A stretch of DNA of 64,000 nt from Aaosphaeria pasadenensis (lineage: Eukaryota > Ascomycota > Dothideomycetes > Pleosporales), in the NCBI GenBank assembly GCA_022813625.1, contig JAKLMB010000013.1, positions 310,001-374,000 on the forward strand, given 5' to 3'. Below the pieces are notes generated by a model. That model saw nothing but the letters and a program-made list of their open reading frames with translations. It did no database searches and had not been told where the DNA came from. How positions within the stretch are numbered: the stretch's first letter is position 1; each line of letters starts with the position of its first letter. This document shows positions 36,801 through 48,462 of the stretch, piece by piece. The position numbers were made by a program, and so were the translations under genes.

Positions 36801-39224
36801 ATGAGCCTCAACGACGCGTCTGGTAATTCTGTTACCGACAAACCTGCTGGGAACGTCGCAAACGATGGCACTGGTAAGAAGCTGCAAGGGTTCTTGTGAC
36901 AAGACAATCGAGCCCCACTAACAACGCCAGGAATCGTCGAGCTTGACCCGTATCTATCGCCGTTCAAAGACAGTCTCCGTAGCCGCTATTCCAAAGCGCA
37001 AGAATGGTTGAAGACCATCGAGGACACAGAAGGTGGTCTTGAGAAGTTCTCAAGGGTCGGTGGCATGACGCAATAACAAAGCTGTGGACCTCGTTCTAAC
37101 GAAAATAGGGCTTTGAGAAGTTTGGCTTCAACGTTCAAGAAAACGGCGACGTAGTATACCGAGAATGGGCCCCGAACGCGCTACGAGCATACCTCATCGG
37201 CGACTTCAACAATTGGGACCGTGATGCCACCCCAATGACGAAGAACGAGTTCGGAGTCTTCGAGGTGACGATACCGGGCAAGGATGGCAAAGCAACCATA
37301 CCCCATGATTCGAAATTGAAGGTTTGTTTTACACATGCGCATTGGGAAATCACACCCACTAATTCCACGTGCAGGTCTCATTCGTCGTTCCTAACGATCA
37401 CGCGAGACAAGAGCGCATACCTGCGTGGATCACTCGCGTCACACAAGAGCTCAGCGTATCTCCCGTCTACGATGCTCGCTTTTGGAACCCCCCGAAGGAG
37501 GAGCGATACGTTTTCAAGAACCAGCGTCCCCCGAAGCCCGAGAGCGCACGAATCTACGAGGCCCACGTCGGAATTTCGTCACCCGAAGCCAAGGTCACAA
37601 CGTACAAGGAGTTCACACAGAATGTACTTCCTAGGATCAAGCACTTGGGATACAACGTGATCCAGCTGATGGCTATCATGGAGCACGCATACTATGCCAG
37701 CTTCGGCTACCAGATCAACAGCTTCTTCGCTGCTAGCAGCCGTTACGGACTGCCAGATGATTTGAAGGAGCTCATTGATACTGCCCACGGGCTGGGCATC
37801 ACTGTGTTGCTCGACGTGGTCCACAGCCATGCCTCCAAGAACGTACTGGACGGATTGAACATGTTTGATGGCAGCGACCACCTATACTTCCACGAAGGTG
37901 CAAAGGGTCGACACGAGCTCTGGGACAGCCGGTTGTTCAACTATGGCCACCATGAGGTGTTGCGCTTCCTTCTGAGCAACCTTCGCTTCTGGATGGATGA
38001 GTACCAGTTCGATGGTTTCCGCTTCGATGGTGTCACGAGCATGATCTACACTCATCACGGAATTGGAACGTAAGTTACATCTTTATCTGATAGCTTGGCA
38101 TATACTCATTGCAGACAGGGGCTTCTCAGGTGGTTATCATGAGTATTTCGGTCCGGGTGTTGACGAGGAGGGTGTTGTTTACCTTATGGTTGCCAACGAG
38201 ATGCTACACAAACTTTACCCAGGCGTCATCACCATCGCCGAAGACGTATCCGGTATGCCGGGTCTTTGCGTTTCGCTTTCCCTCGGTGGTATTGGATTCG
38301 ACTACAGACTCGCCATGGCACTTCCTGACCTCTACATCAAGTGGTTGAAGGAGAAGCAGGATATTGACTGGGACATGGGCAATCTCGTGTTCACCCTTAC
38401 CAACCGCCGTCACGGTGAGAAGACTATTGCTTATGCGGAGAGTCATGATCAAGCGTGAGTATTGTACAATTCCGATCATCTGACCAAGCTGACAACCTCC
38501 AGTCTTGTTGGCGACAAGTCCCTACTGATGTGGCTCTGCGATGCTGAGATGTATACCAACATGTCAGTCCTATCAGAATTAACACCTGTCATCGACCGTG
38601 GTCTCTCCATGCACAAGATGATCCGACTGATTACGCATGGTCTCGGCGGTGAGGGATACCTCAACTTTGAAGGTAACGAGTTTGGTCATCCCGAGTGGCT
38701 CGACTTCCCACGTGAGGGCAACGGAAACAGTTTCCATTACGCCCGTCGCCAGTTCAACTTGGTCGATGACGACCTTCTCCGCTACCGGTTCCTCAATGAG
38801 TTCGACAGCAAGATGCAGTGGACAGAGGAGAAGTACGGATGGCTGCACTCCCCACAAGCGTACGTCAGTCTGAAGCACGAGGGCGACAAGGTCATCGTCT
38901 TCGAGCGAGCTGGCCTCCTCTGGATCTTTAACTGGCACCCTCAGAGCAGCTTCACCGACTACCGCGTCGGCGTCGAGCAGGAGGGCACCTACAAGATCGT
39001 CATCAGCACCGACAGCAAGCAATTCGGCGGCCACGGCAACATCGATGAGAGCACGCGTTTCTTCACGACTCCTTTCGCCTGGAACGAAAGGAAGAACTTC
39101 ATTCAGGTTTATATCCCGTCCAGGACAGCTATTGTAAGTTTCCTTCCCATCCATCTTGCCCCTTGTACTTTGAGCCACGTACTTACTCGCAATGCAGGTT
39201 CTGGCTCTGGAAAGCACTTTGTAA
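36801..39224 (+). CDS. GLC3: 1,4-alpha-glucan (glycogen) branching enzyme
   Basis: Moves an oligoglucan from an alpha-1,4 chain to an alpha-1,6 position during glycogen synthesis in the cytosol. Seven exons join in frame: 36801-36873, 36931-37055, 37109-37321, 37375-38069, 38119-38454, 38503-39133 and 39198-39224, giving 699 residues, the usual eukaryotic length. Introns are 48-64 bases; the fourth uses ACAG rather than the nearer GCAG because only that acceptor gives HGIGTGFSGGYHEYFG. Domains are an N-terminal CBM48 region (REWAPNALRAYLIGDFNNWD), a GH13 catalytic barrel and a C-terminal beta domain. Visible active-site motifs are DVVHSHAS, the nucleophile Asp355 in DGFRFDGVTSM, the acid Glu410 in IAEDVSGMP and YAESHDQALVGDK. 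All look intact. The last exon codes only VLALESTL. The upstream AT-rich island has no bearing on function. Confidence 0.96.
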
Positions 39225-40389
39225 GCGCACCGTTACCATACTCGATCTATCACCAGTTTTCCACTGAAGCGATTTTTTCTATTGATTTAATCACCACGGC
39301 CGATCACATGGAGGAGGAGAAAAAAAGTTATATAACCCCTCCCTCCCTTTTCGTTATGCTAGATTTCCCTCCAGTTTTGTAGAACACAAAGAATGAAATG
39401 AAAGAAATGTCTTTTCCCTCTCTCTCTCTGTCTCTCTCTGTGGCAGCAATGATGGCTGCCCGACCTGTGATTTGGTGTCTGCATGTGCTGGCTAACTAGC
39501 AAAATACTACTGATTCGATCAAAATGACTAGAGACAATTGCTCGCCCTCGCTGGGCGCATGTCTCAACAAACTCATCTCTGGCATTGCTATAACGTAATC
39601 ATTCTGTTTAGTAATGTACTGCATCGAAATTGAGATGCATCCATGGTTTTCAAACCAGTATGGATGAATGGCTGCTGTGATATGTTTGGGGACAGTAGGA
39701 ATTAGAGAGGGATTATATGAAAGCTATAGCTAGGTGGAATTTGTTCGAGGAGTATGACAGTGCCGACCTTTGACTACTTTTAATAGAAATGATATGTATT
39801 CATGCAATCAAGGTGTCCCGAAGGTGCCTTGTCGTATGTGCTGTTGGAAGCTGTTAAAGTCGATGGGGATACATGATTGATCACATTCTATGCCGCAGCG
39901 TGTCATTGCTGTATCTATTCGATGACATAGTATCACATTAGTTCTGTATTAAAATTGATATCATCATGAGTGCATATGCGTAGAACAATTCAGAGGACAG
40001 AAAAATAGAATTTTGGAACCTTGATTGTATAGGCTGGTCGACGTCAGTAGAGATTTTCATATGAGAGTTGCATCGCGCCTTTGAAGCTAACAGAGCGTCG
40101 GGCAAATCGTCAAACTGCCAATGGCAGATCAAAAGTCCATGTCAATGAACTTATTATCATCTGAATAAGTTCGAATAAATGCAATTGATAAAATGAGCGT
40201 CTGTTGAGGAACATGAAGATGATATATAGCTATGTTGAACGGGTTGCGAGTTGTGAATGGCCAATTGTGGGTTAGTGCTGGTCTAAGCGTGCCGAGAAAG
40301 GACATCCTCTTTCTCCCGATTCTTCGAGCTCTTCTTCCTCATCCACCACCTCTCTCCACTCCTACAACCCGCCGTTTCCATCTCGCACA
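39225..40389. other. Intergenic region between branching enzyme and ATP synthase beta
   Basis: Contains the 3' UTR of the branching enzyme, a CT run near 39417-39442, and the promoter of the ATP synthase gene. The last 90 bases before the ATG are strongly pyrimidine-rich. No RNA gene was recognised. Confidence 0.5.
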
Positions 40390-42707
40390 ATGCTTAAGAG
40401 GTATGCTACGGCCTCGAAGAAATCAATTGATGATGCAGGAATCGCTAACTCGATGAAATTAGCGGCATCCAGAGGTCGCTCTTCCGGGGAGCGTCCTCCA
40501 CCCTGCGACGCCCCCAGTCGGCCTTCCAGCCCATCAAGCGCAGCTTCGCTCCCGCACTCTCAACCCGCTTCGCATCCACCGAGGCTTCGAAGGATGGAAA
40601 GATTCACTCCGTCATCGGTGCCGTCGTTGATGGCAAGTTGCCCTACCCTCGTTGATTCCGGTCGTGGTTGTCGCTGGAGAAAAGTTTTCAATTGCTCCGC
40701 TCGGCATCGAAGCTCTGGCACAACCATCTCAATTGGCATGTATAGAATCGGCGCTAACTGTCAATGCAGTCAAATTCGAGGGTGAGCAGCTCCCTGCCAT
40801 TCTTAACGCCTTGACGACCGACAATGGCGGACAGAAGTTGGTCCTCGAGGTCGCGGTAAGGATGCCAAGCACCGGACAGCTGGAACAACATGAGCTAATG
40901 GGCACAACAGCAACATTTGGGTGAGAACGTCGTCCGATGCATTGCTATGGACGGTAGGTCATCTCCACAATCAATTGACATGATGGACAATGCTAATTGA
41001 GATGACTTTTAGGTACCGAGGGTCTCGTCCGTGGTGCTAAGGCCGTCGACACTGGATCTCCCATCAAGATTCCCGTCGGTCCCGGAACCCTTGGCCGTAT
41101 CATGAACGTCACTGGTGACCCCATTGACGAGCGTGGTCCCATCAAGGCTGCCAAGCACCTTCCCATTCACGCCGATCCCCCAGAGTTCACTGAGCAGTCC
41201 ACCAGCGCTGAGGTCCTTGTTACCGGTATCAAGGTCGTCGACTTGTTGGCCCCTTACGCTCGTGGTGGAAAGATTGGTCTCTTCGGAGGTGCTGGTGTCG
41301 GCAAGACTGTGTTCATCCAGGAGTTGATTGTAAGAATTGGCATACAGGACTTCTGAGATGAAATACTGATACTTCGGCACAGAACAACATCGCCAAGGCT
41401 CACGGTGGTTTCTCCGTCTTCACCGGTGTCGGCGAGCGTACTCGTGAGGGTAACGATTTGTACCACGAAATGCAGGAGACCTCCGTCATTCAGCTTGATG
41501 GCGAGTCCAAGGTCGCCCTTGTCTTCGGTCAGATGAACGAGCCCCCAGGTGCCCGTGCCCGTGTCGCCCTTACTGGTAAGCAATCCCTCAACTGGTCTAA
41601 ATGCAAATCAATTACAACAGCATGCTAACAATTCTTCTTCTTTAGGTTTGACCGTCGCTGGTAAGTAAATAACCATGAGTGCCTTTTCTTTCTCTCGTAT
41701 ACCCTGTTCTTCGCCGCCTGTACCGTTCGGGCCTCTTCGATATCAAGACGAACAACGAGCACCACTTCGACATTTCCAACAAATCCTTCGACAATGCCAT
41801 GAAGGCGGCAAGGTGTCTCTCACCGCCGATGCGAGAGCTCCCTTCTGATACGCATTTGTGGTCTCTTGACTTGATCTTCTAGACCTTTTCTATTCAACAC
41901 TCGTAACGACATACTGACTTACGTTTTTCTAGAGTACTTCCGTGACGAGGAGGGTCAGGATGTGTTGCTCTTCATTGACAACATTTTCCGTTTCACCCAG
42001 GCCGGTTCCGAGGTGTCTGCTCTTCTCGGTCGTATCCCCTCTGCCGTCGGTTACCAGCCCACTCTCGCCGTCGACATGGGTACTATGCAGGAGCGTATTA
42101 CCACCACCCAGAAGGGATCCATCACCTCCGTCCAGGCCGTCTACGTGCCCGCTGACGATTTGACTGATCCTGCCCCCGCCACCACCTTCGCCCATTTGGA
42201 CGCCACCACTGTCTTGTCCCGTGGTATCTCCGAGTTGGGTATCTACCCCGCTGTCGACCCTCTCGACTCCAAGTCCCGTATGTTGGACCCCCGTGTCGTT
42301 GGTGAGGACCACTACAACACCGCCACCCGTGTCCAGCAGATGCTCCAGGAGTACAAGTCCCTCCAGGACATCATCGCCATTTTGGGTATGGACGAGTTGT
42401 CGGAAGCCGACAAGCTTACCGTCGAGCGTGCCCGTAAGCTCCAGAGGTTCTTGAGCCAGCCTTTCACTGTCGCTCAGGTCTTCACTGGTATCGAGGGTAA
42501 GCTCGTCGACCTCAAGGAGACTATCCGCTCCTTCAAGGCCATCATGGATGGTGAGGGTGACAACCTTCCCGAGGGTAAGTTCCAACTTCAGTCCCGTTCT
42601 GTAACTTGACGACTAACAATTATCCAGGTGCTTTCTACATGGTTGGCGACTTCGAGTCCGCACGGGCTAAGGGTGAGAAGATTCTTGCAGAGCTCGAGAA
42701 GTCATAG
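40390..42707 (+). CDS. ATP2: Mitochondrial F1F0 ATP synthase subunit beta
   Basis: Catalytic subunit of F1, making ATP in the mitochondrial matrix. Nine exons join in frame: 40390-40400, 40463-40632, 40770-40855, 40911-40953, 41013-41329, 41383-41575, 41646-41660, 41933-42574 and 42628-42707, giving 518 residues. The first exon is 11 bases and, spliced, gives MLKSGIQRSLF, the start of a basic mitochondrial presequence that ends near STRFAST. Intron 2 begins GCAAGT, a GC-AG intron forced by frame (GAVVD-VKFEGEQL). Exon 7 is only 15 bases (GLTVA) and intron 7 is 272 bases, the longest in the gene. Walker A is GGAGVGKT, the Walker B region VLLFIDNIFRFTQAGSEVSA, and the DELSEAD loop (DELSEED in bacteria) is present. 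The C-terminus ends KILAELEKS. Homologous protein sequence makes all junctions secure. Confidence 0.97.
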
Positions 42708-43499
42708 ACGCGCGATAAAAAGAGAACCGGCCATACGGTGTCGACGGCATCCGCCAGCAGTCTCCTATGAGAAAAACCTTGTACAAAAACTTACGGCAAA
42801 TCTTCTACGGGGAAATGGAAAAAGCAAAATTTTCAATCTCTCTGGGGAGGAATTAATCATGGAGAGTTATCTGGCTGGCGGGTGCTTGAGAAGGACATGA
42901 ATGGCTTCTTCCTTGTGTAATCTTATCTCCTCCATCTTGCATGCAAAGATCCCGTTTCTTACTTGTTCCACCTTGACCCACTGCTTGATTTGCTTCGTGA
43001 CATGAATGTGACTACTCTCTAGTTGTCTTGTCTCCCATTGCCTGGCCATACGATGATGTGAACCTCAACCCACGAGTCTATGTCCGTACGTCACACCATG
43101 AATACCTTTGTTAAACTCACTCACCCATCGTCATAACGGATGGCGTTGCAAACATCGAATGTGTACATGATGTGTAACTACATTCAAACCCAAAAGCTTG
43201 ATTCTCACTCAATTCTTACCATGCTCGCCACAACTAAAATCATAACCTTAACAAACACATACATACACACATCATACATTGACAAACAGATACATCAGTA
43301 AAGCAAGTGATCAGCCAAACATATAGACTATCCGAAATGATTGATTGATAATAATACGACTCATCACAAGTTATACACACACACAGCTAGACACAGGCCT
43401 GAAGACAGACGTACAACACCTCAAGCCTCATACCCATCACGCTGTGACGAAACCGGAAAAAAACCGCATACTGTGCGTCTTCATCTTCGTCGTTGTCTT
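42708..43499. other. Intergenic region between convergent ATP2 and GID5-like genes
   Basis: Carries the two converging 3' ends. AT-rich stretches at 43240-43380 include ACACATACATAC repeats. No RNA gene was recognised. Confidence 0.5.
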
Positions 43500-46400
43500 C
43501 TACTCTCGACTCCATCGCTGCTGCTGATGCGAATGCAGGCCTCCGAACCCGCTGCCGACTCTGCCTAACCCGCTGCTACCGTCGCCGGCACTGCCACCAG
43601 CACCGCTGGAACCGCCACTGCCACCGAAGGGACCGCCGCCGCCGCCAGGACCGGTGGTGGTGTGGTATCCTGGGACGGCCGTGGAGCGATCGCTAATCCC
43701 ACCGCTGACGGATATGCCGAGGAGTTTGTTCATCTGTTCGATTGCGGTTTTCGCGCGCTCGCGGACGTCGAGGTCGGCGTCGCGACCGAGGCTGCGGGCG
43801 CCTTCTTCGAAGCCGAGGGCTTGGAGGGACTGCGCGCGGTCGCGGGTCGCGGCCTCGTCGGTGATGTTTTCGACCCAGAGGAGGTTGTTGAGGAACCAGG
43901 CGCAGGGGAGGCGGACGTCGCGGCTCGGGTGCGTGAAGAGGGGCAGGACGTGCTGCATGAGGGCGGTTTGGGAGATGAGCTGGGAGCGGTGGCGGGGCGG
44001 GCCGTTGGCGAGGTGCACGAGGATGTAGAGGGTGCCGATTATGAGTTCGGTGGGTGGGAAGAGGGCCCAGTTTTGGGGTTGGGGGGCTGCGGAGGTGGAG
44101 GTGGTGAAGCCGCTGCGGTGCTGTTGTTGCTGCTGGGAGGTGGAGGTGTTGTGCCAGTAGGACGGAGTTGATGATTGCATGGGGTGAGATGTAGTGGAGG
44201 TTGGTGTCCCTTTGGCACGTATCTTCGCGTCGAGAAGTTCGAAGAATCTACTATGGCCGAACGACTTCAAGCAATGGTCGATGGTAACACCGCTGTCCTT
44301 TTCGTCGCTGATGAAGTTACGGATGAAGTCGAGAGCTTGCTCTTGAATGCGGATCTCGTCTCGCTCATTGATGAGCCGGGGGTCCAATTCTTCAGTTTTG
44401 ATCTGCTGTAAGCGGTCTCGGATGTTCGCTGCACTGGTGTATGATAAGTTGCGTCGATGCTGCTGGCGCACAGATGGGGCACTGTCCGTCGTCGAGGAGC
44501 CATCGTCTTCGTCTGATATTGCCTCATCATCAACGTCCATGTGCGAATTATCAATGGCGTTGAGTATATCGACTTGCTCGCCTGCCGCATTTGGTGTTCC
44601 CATGCCGAGTGGTGTCGAGATGCTGCCTCTGGATGGTTCGCCGTTGAGTGTCTGCGCGAGCCAGCCAACGCCTAGTTCATCCAGGCATTTCAACTTCTCT
44701 GTATATGGCAGGCCAAGGCATAGATGCTTTAAAGCCCAAAGACTTCCATATCGAAGGTCAAAGTTTGCTGAACGACAATGCTCACAGAGTGACTTTATTG
44801 CCCCTGCCTCGAGTATATGCTGTTCGCAGGTTAGGCTTTCGTCTTCTCTCGCTGTGGGATGCCCTTTACTTACATTTCTCATTGGAGACACTTCCAACAC
44901 TAGATTGGTAATGACCTCTGTGGCCGCGATCTGTACTTGAACATCTGGGTGCCTCAATAACTCGAATGAAGGCTGGGCGATGCCATGGTCGATTAGGCTG
45001 GTCCTCATGACACCAATTGACCGTGACAAAGAACGAGTGAGTTTGCAAGCAGCTATCAGCACAGCCGGGGGGTTGCCACATTTCGTGTTCGAAATATTTC
45101 CCGAATTTCCTGATGAAGAAGACGAAGGGTCGCTGACGGGTTCCGCATACGGCACAAGCGAATCTATGATGTGTGTCACCGCTCCAAGCTGGATGATCTC
45201 CTTCCTCAAGGAATCTTGGGTATCAGTTATAGCAGCTAGGGCAAGTAGGGCGCTCTCTCGATACTTGAATGCATGAAGGACATCCGGGGCAAAGCCCGAT
45301 ACACCTAATGCCGACGAAGGGGCATCTATCGATGGATCACGGGTGTGGACAGACCCCGGGTCCGACGACCATAAAGGCTTGGTAGACGTAGTCACAGGAT
45401 CGAACGACCTCTTCAGGATCTTCACCAGCAGTGTTAAGAATTTCGTCTCCGTCACAACGTTTTGCAGCGCCTTGTTGCCGCCTACAATTTCCGCGAGCAC
45501 AAGGGGCGCTCGCTCAAGCACAAACCTATGTTCCTCTACAGCCTGAGGATTGGCATTATTGAGAGCTTTCGACTGCTCAGATTCAGGACTTGATTCTTCG
45601 ATCATTTTCATAACAAGAGGTAAGATCAAGCATGAAAAGTGGCGCTCTCGAGTCGTTTTCGAAGGATCATTCAAGGGCCACTTCTCTCCAAATTTCTTCA
45701 GCCAAGCCAGGAGCCAGCAAGCCGACAGTCGTGTCCTCTCTTCGCCGCGGCGGGCCACAAACATCAGCCAAATCATGAACGAGTTCTCGGACTCGTCTAT
45801 GATGACTGTCCGACCCGATGGCTGCAATGTGTCCATGCTCGATAGCCGTGCGTAGCTGTCGCTGCCGGCTGCAAAGTGTGCAGTACCTAGAGCCGGCCAT
45901 GACTTCGTATATGCATCTGATTTGTTGCTTTGTACGGTTTGTAGTCGAGGTGTCAGTCGTTCCCAGGCGGTGCTGGCATGGTTTGACGTTAGTCCCCCTT
46001 CTGACATTGACTTTTCTTTGCTTGTCCCGAACAATTGCTGTATCGATTGGGAGTAGAGAAGCCGAGCGGTTCGATAATGTGAATCTTTAATGATGGTAGA
46101 TATAGCTTCTAAGATATCGGGAAGATAGACGATGGGAAGTTCATCACGCGATGGTGGTCGCGTGTCTGTTTGTAGGACCTGAGCATCTACCTCAGCCATG
46201 GCGGCAAGCTTCATGGCCAGTATATCAAGTATTCCTGCATCAAGGAGAACTTTCCTTTCAGCCTCCGCGGTGCAAGTCTTCACTATGAGCTTTGTGACAA
46301 GCGATATTTGTTGTTGCGTGACGTATGATTTTGCCGGCTGCACCAGTATTTCGGCGAGGCTGTCGACGACCTCCCTTGTAGACAGCTCGTGGCAGAATGC

Positions 46401-47074
46401 AGTCGACATCGAGGGGCCCGCGAGTTGTTCCGTCGTTGAGATCTGCCATGGCTTTTCAAGTAGAATCGAGTCGGCGATCTGGTTGAGCGTTCGTAGGGTA
46501 GCTAGTACGAGCTTCGGCGGTGATTCACTCGGAGACAGCGAGGCTAACAATGGATGTAGGATCCTCCCAGCAAACAGTGGCGCAACGAACGCGGGACCAC
46601 CTTTAAGACAGATATAAAACATTAGCCCATGTCATGCATCATCTGCAATAGCCATGACACCTCGGAGGTGATTTACAGCTGTCATGTTTTCTACGTCTAC
46701 TCACCATTGACCAAGCTCCCAACCACTTGTGTAGCCTGAAACCTCAGCTCGTCCTCTGTCGTCCATTCCTGGTTATTGTTACTGCTGTTCCTTGCACCTG
46801 ATGTCGAAAGACCCCCATGCGCTGTGGACAAGCTCGGCGCATTACTAGAATTCCCATTCAGCGTATTGCCTCTCCTCTTCTTTCCTCCCTTTCTGGCTTC
46901 TGTACGTAGGACGGTGGCGAGGGGCTTGACGATGCCGTGTATGATGGCGAGTTGCTTGCGCTGGTCGTGACCGACCACTTCGTTCCTGAGATTCCGTAGC
47001 GCGTTCACTTGTGCTTCGGGAGATGTGGGATTGGAGAGTTCGTCGAGGGCGCTCGGCATCGTGGACCGACCCAT
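43500..47074 (-). CDS. VID28: Armadillo-repeat subunit of the GID ubiquitin ligase (Gid5/Vid28, ARMC8-like)
   Basis: Scaffold subunit of the GID/CTLH E3 complex, which in yeast ubiquitinates gluconeogenic enzymes such as fructose-1,6-bisphosphatase when glucose returns. Two exons, 47074-46705 and 46600-43500, join across a 104-base intron (GTGAGT...TTAAAG) to restore VVGSLVNGGPAFVAPLFAG; the product is 1,156 residues. The N-terminus has the typical SALDELSNPTSPEAQVNALR and AIIHGIVKPLATVLR repeat start, followed by armadillo-like helices throughout, e.g. DLRYGSLWALKHLCLGL and LPCAWFLNNLLWVE. Long Ser/Asn- and Ser/Gln-rich loops interrupt the repeats. The last 60 residues are Gly-rich (PGGGGGPFGGSGGSSGAGG) and end HQQQRWSRE. 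A second ATG at 47059 gives a five-residue shorter start. The family call rests on the N- and C-terminal repeat pattern and length. Confidence 0.82.
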
Positions 47075-48462
47075 GACTGGGGGCTAGCAATTGAATCGTG
47101 GTTTCTAATTGCTTCTGTATGACTGTACGAATTAGCGGGATCCGGGGAGGTTGACTGGCGGATCGGTGGATTGGAGGAGGTTGTGGCGTGTTTGTAGGTC
47201 GAGGGTTGCGGATTGAGGGTTGCGGTTACGTAGTTCGCGCTGGGTGGAGGGAAGGAATGAGGCTCCGCGCAAAGCAAGCGGACAAAAGAGTAGAGGTAAG
47301 TGCACAATAAAGTGGTCTATGTACGGTAGTGCCGTGTTCAGGACGCGGTCATGGAATGGAGGTACGCTGACTTGCAAATATGAAGAAGTAAGAAGCGAGG
47401 TTATTGAGATGGTGATGTGTTTGAATGTAACGTAGAGTATCTACAGCGGGCGGGGAGAGGTGTATGGAGTGAGTGAACGCACGCGGTGTCAGATGTCAGA
47501 ATGAAGAAGGATACTGGCTTAGACAATGCAATGGCAACCAGAGGTAACAAAAGCTAAATGTACAAATGAAAACACTAGAGATTTGCTATAGTCAAAGAAG
47601 TATATTCTGTTCTTGACATTCTTCTAAATCGTCAAACCGTAAACATACCAGCCAGGCCCGGTCCTCGTCAATCCGATGGGTAGGTAGTTTATGCTAACCA
47701 ATTTGAGGTCAGATGGATCATCACGTGATATAAATCATCCCCTGACCTCACGATAAAGGTTAATATGCAACCGAGTTATGAATTGTAGTAATCCATACAC
47801 AGTACACCGATACTTATGTGAACGGATCTGGTCCAACTCGTATCAGATGAATACTCCAATTCTACGCCGTGTCTCTATTCTCAGACGAATGGATGCACGC
47901 GCTGCCTGTTGTGTGCACCGAGGACCATAGTGAATTCGAAGCTCGCTGTATTGCGCAATTAGCATCCATGCTAAAGTACAATGCCTACAGGGTACAGCCT
48001 ACAACTTCGATCTATCCGATTCTATCGTATTGTGATACAACGCCATCTACTCTGTACAAAAGCCCCGTCCAACGGGATCCAAAAGTGAAAAGAGCCCCTT
48101 GCCGGTTGTCCATAGCCAATGCCACCGATAACTGATAATACGAAACATTCGGCCCCCAAACTCACACAACCTGCCTTTTTGGGGCTCAACGAAAAATAGT
48201 TATGTCCCTAGGTAACCATCATCTCAGCTTAAACTTTAAGGTGCCCACTCATCCTGGTCACATCTCACATTTAAAATTTTGTTAACCGTAAGGCTATAAG
48301 GCTGTGCAGCCATCCACTTTACCGTCAATGGATACGCCCACGGTTACTACTAATATCGCAAGTCTCTCTCGTTGGGTTGACCAGGACACTACAAAGTGTA
48401 GACGGGATATACTATTCAAAGCCGCCTCAATAAGAGGATAACGACTTCGACGAATACCTGCA
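47075..48462. other. Divergent promoter region between GID5-like and DUF3433 genes
   Basis: The two flanking genes point away from each other, so this 1.4 kb should contain both promoters. The main structured element is the inverted repeat with a CACGTG core at 47705-47749. No RNA gene or further coding region was recognised. Confidence 0.6.
47705..47749. promoter_or_regulatory. Inverted repeat GAGGTCAG...CTGACCTC enclosing an ATCACGTGAT palindrome
   Basis: A perfect 8-base inverted repeat (47705-47712 and 47742-47749) flanks the 10-base palindrome ATCACGTGAT at 47720-47729, whose core CACGTG is an E-box of the kind bound by fungal bHLH factors (Cbf1, Pho4, SREBP type). The element is about 630 bases upstream of the GID5-like ATG and about 715 bases upstream of the DUF3433 ATG. 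Which gene it would serve is unknown. Confidence 0.4.

Noticed and set aside
43654..46617. Several long plus-strand frames opposite the GID5-like gene
   Set aside because: They are antisense shadows of the long minus-strand exon.
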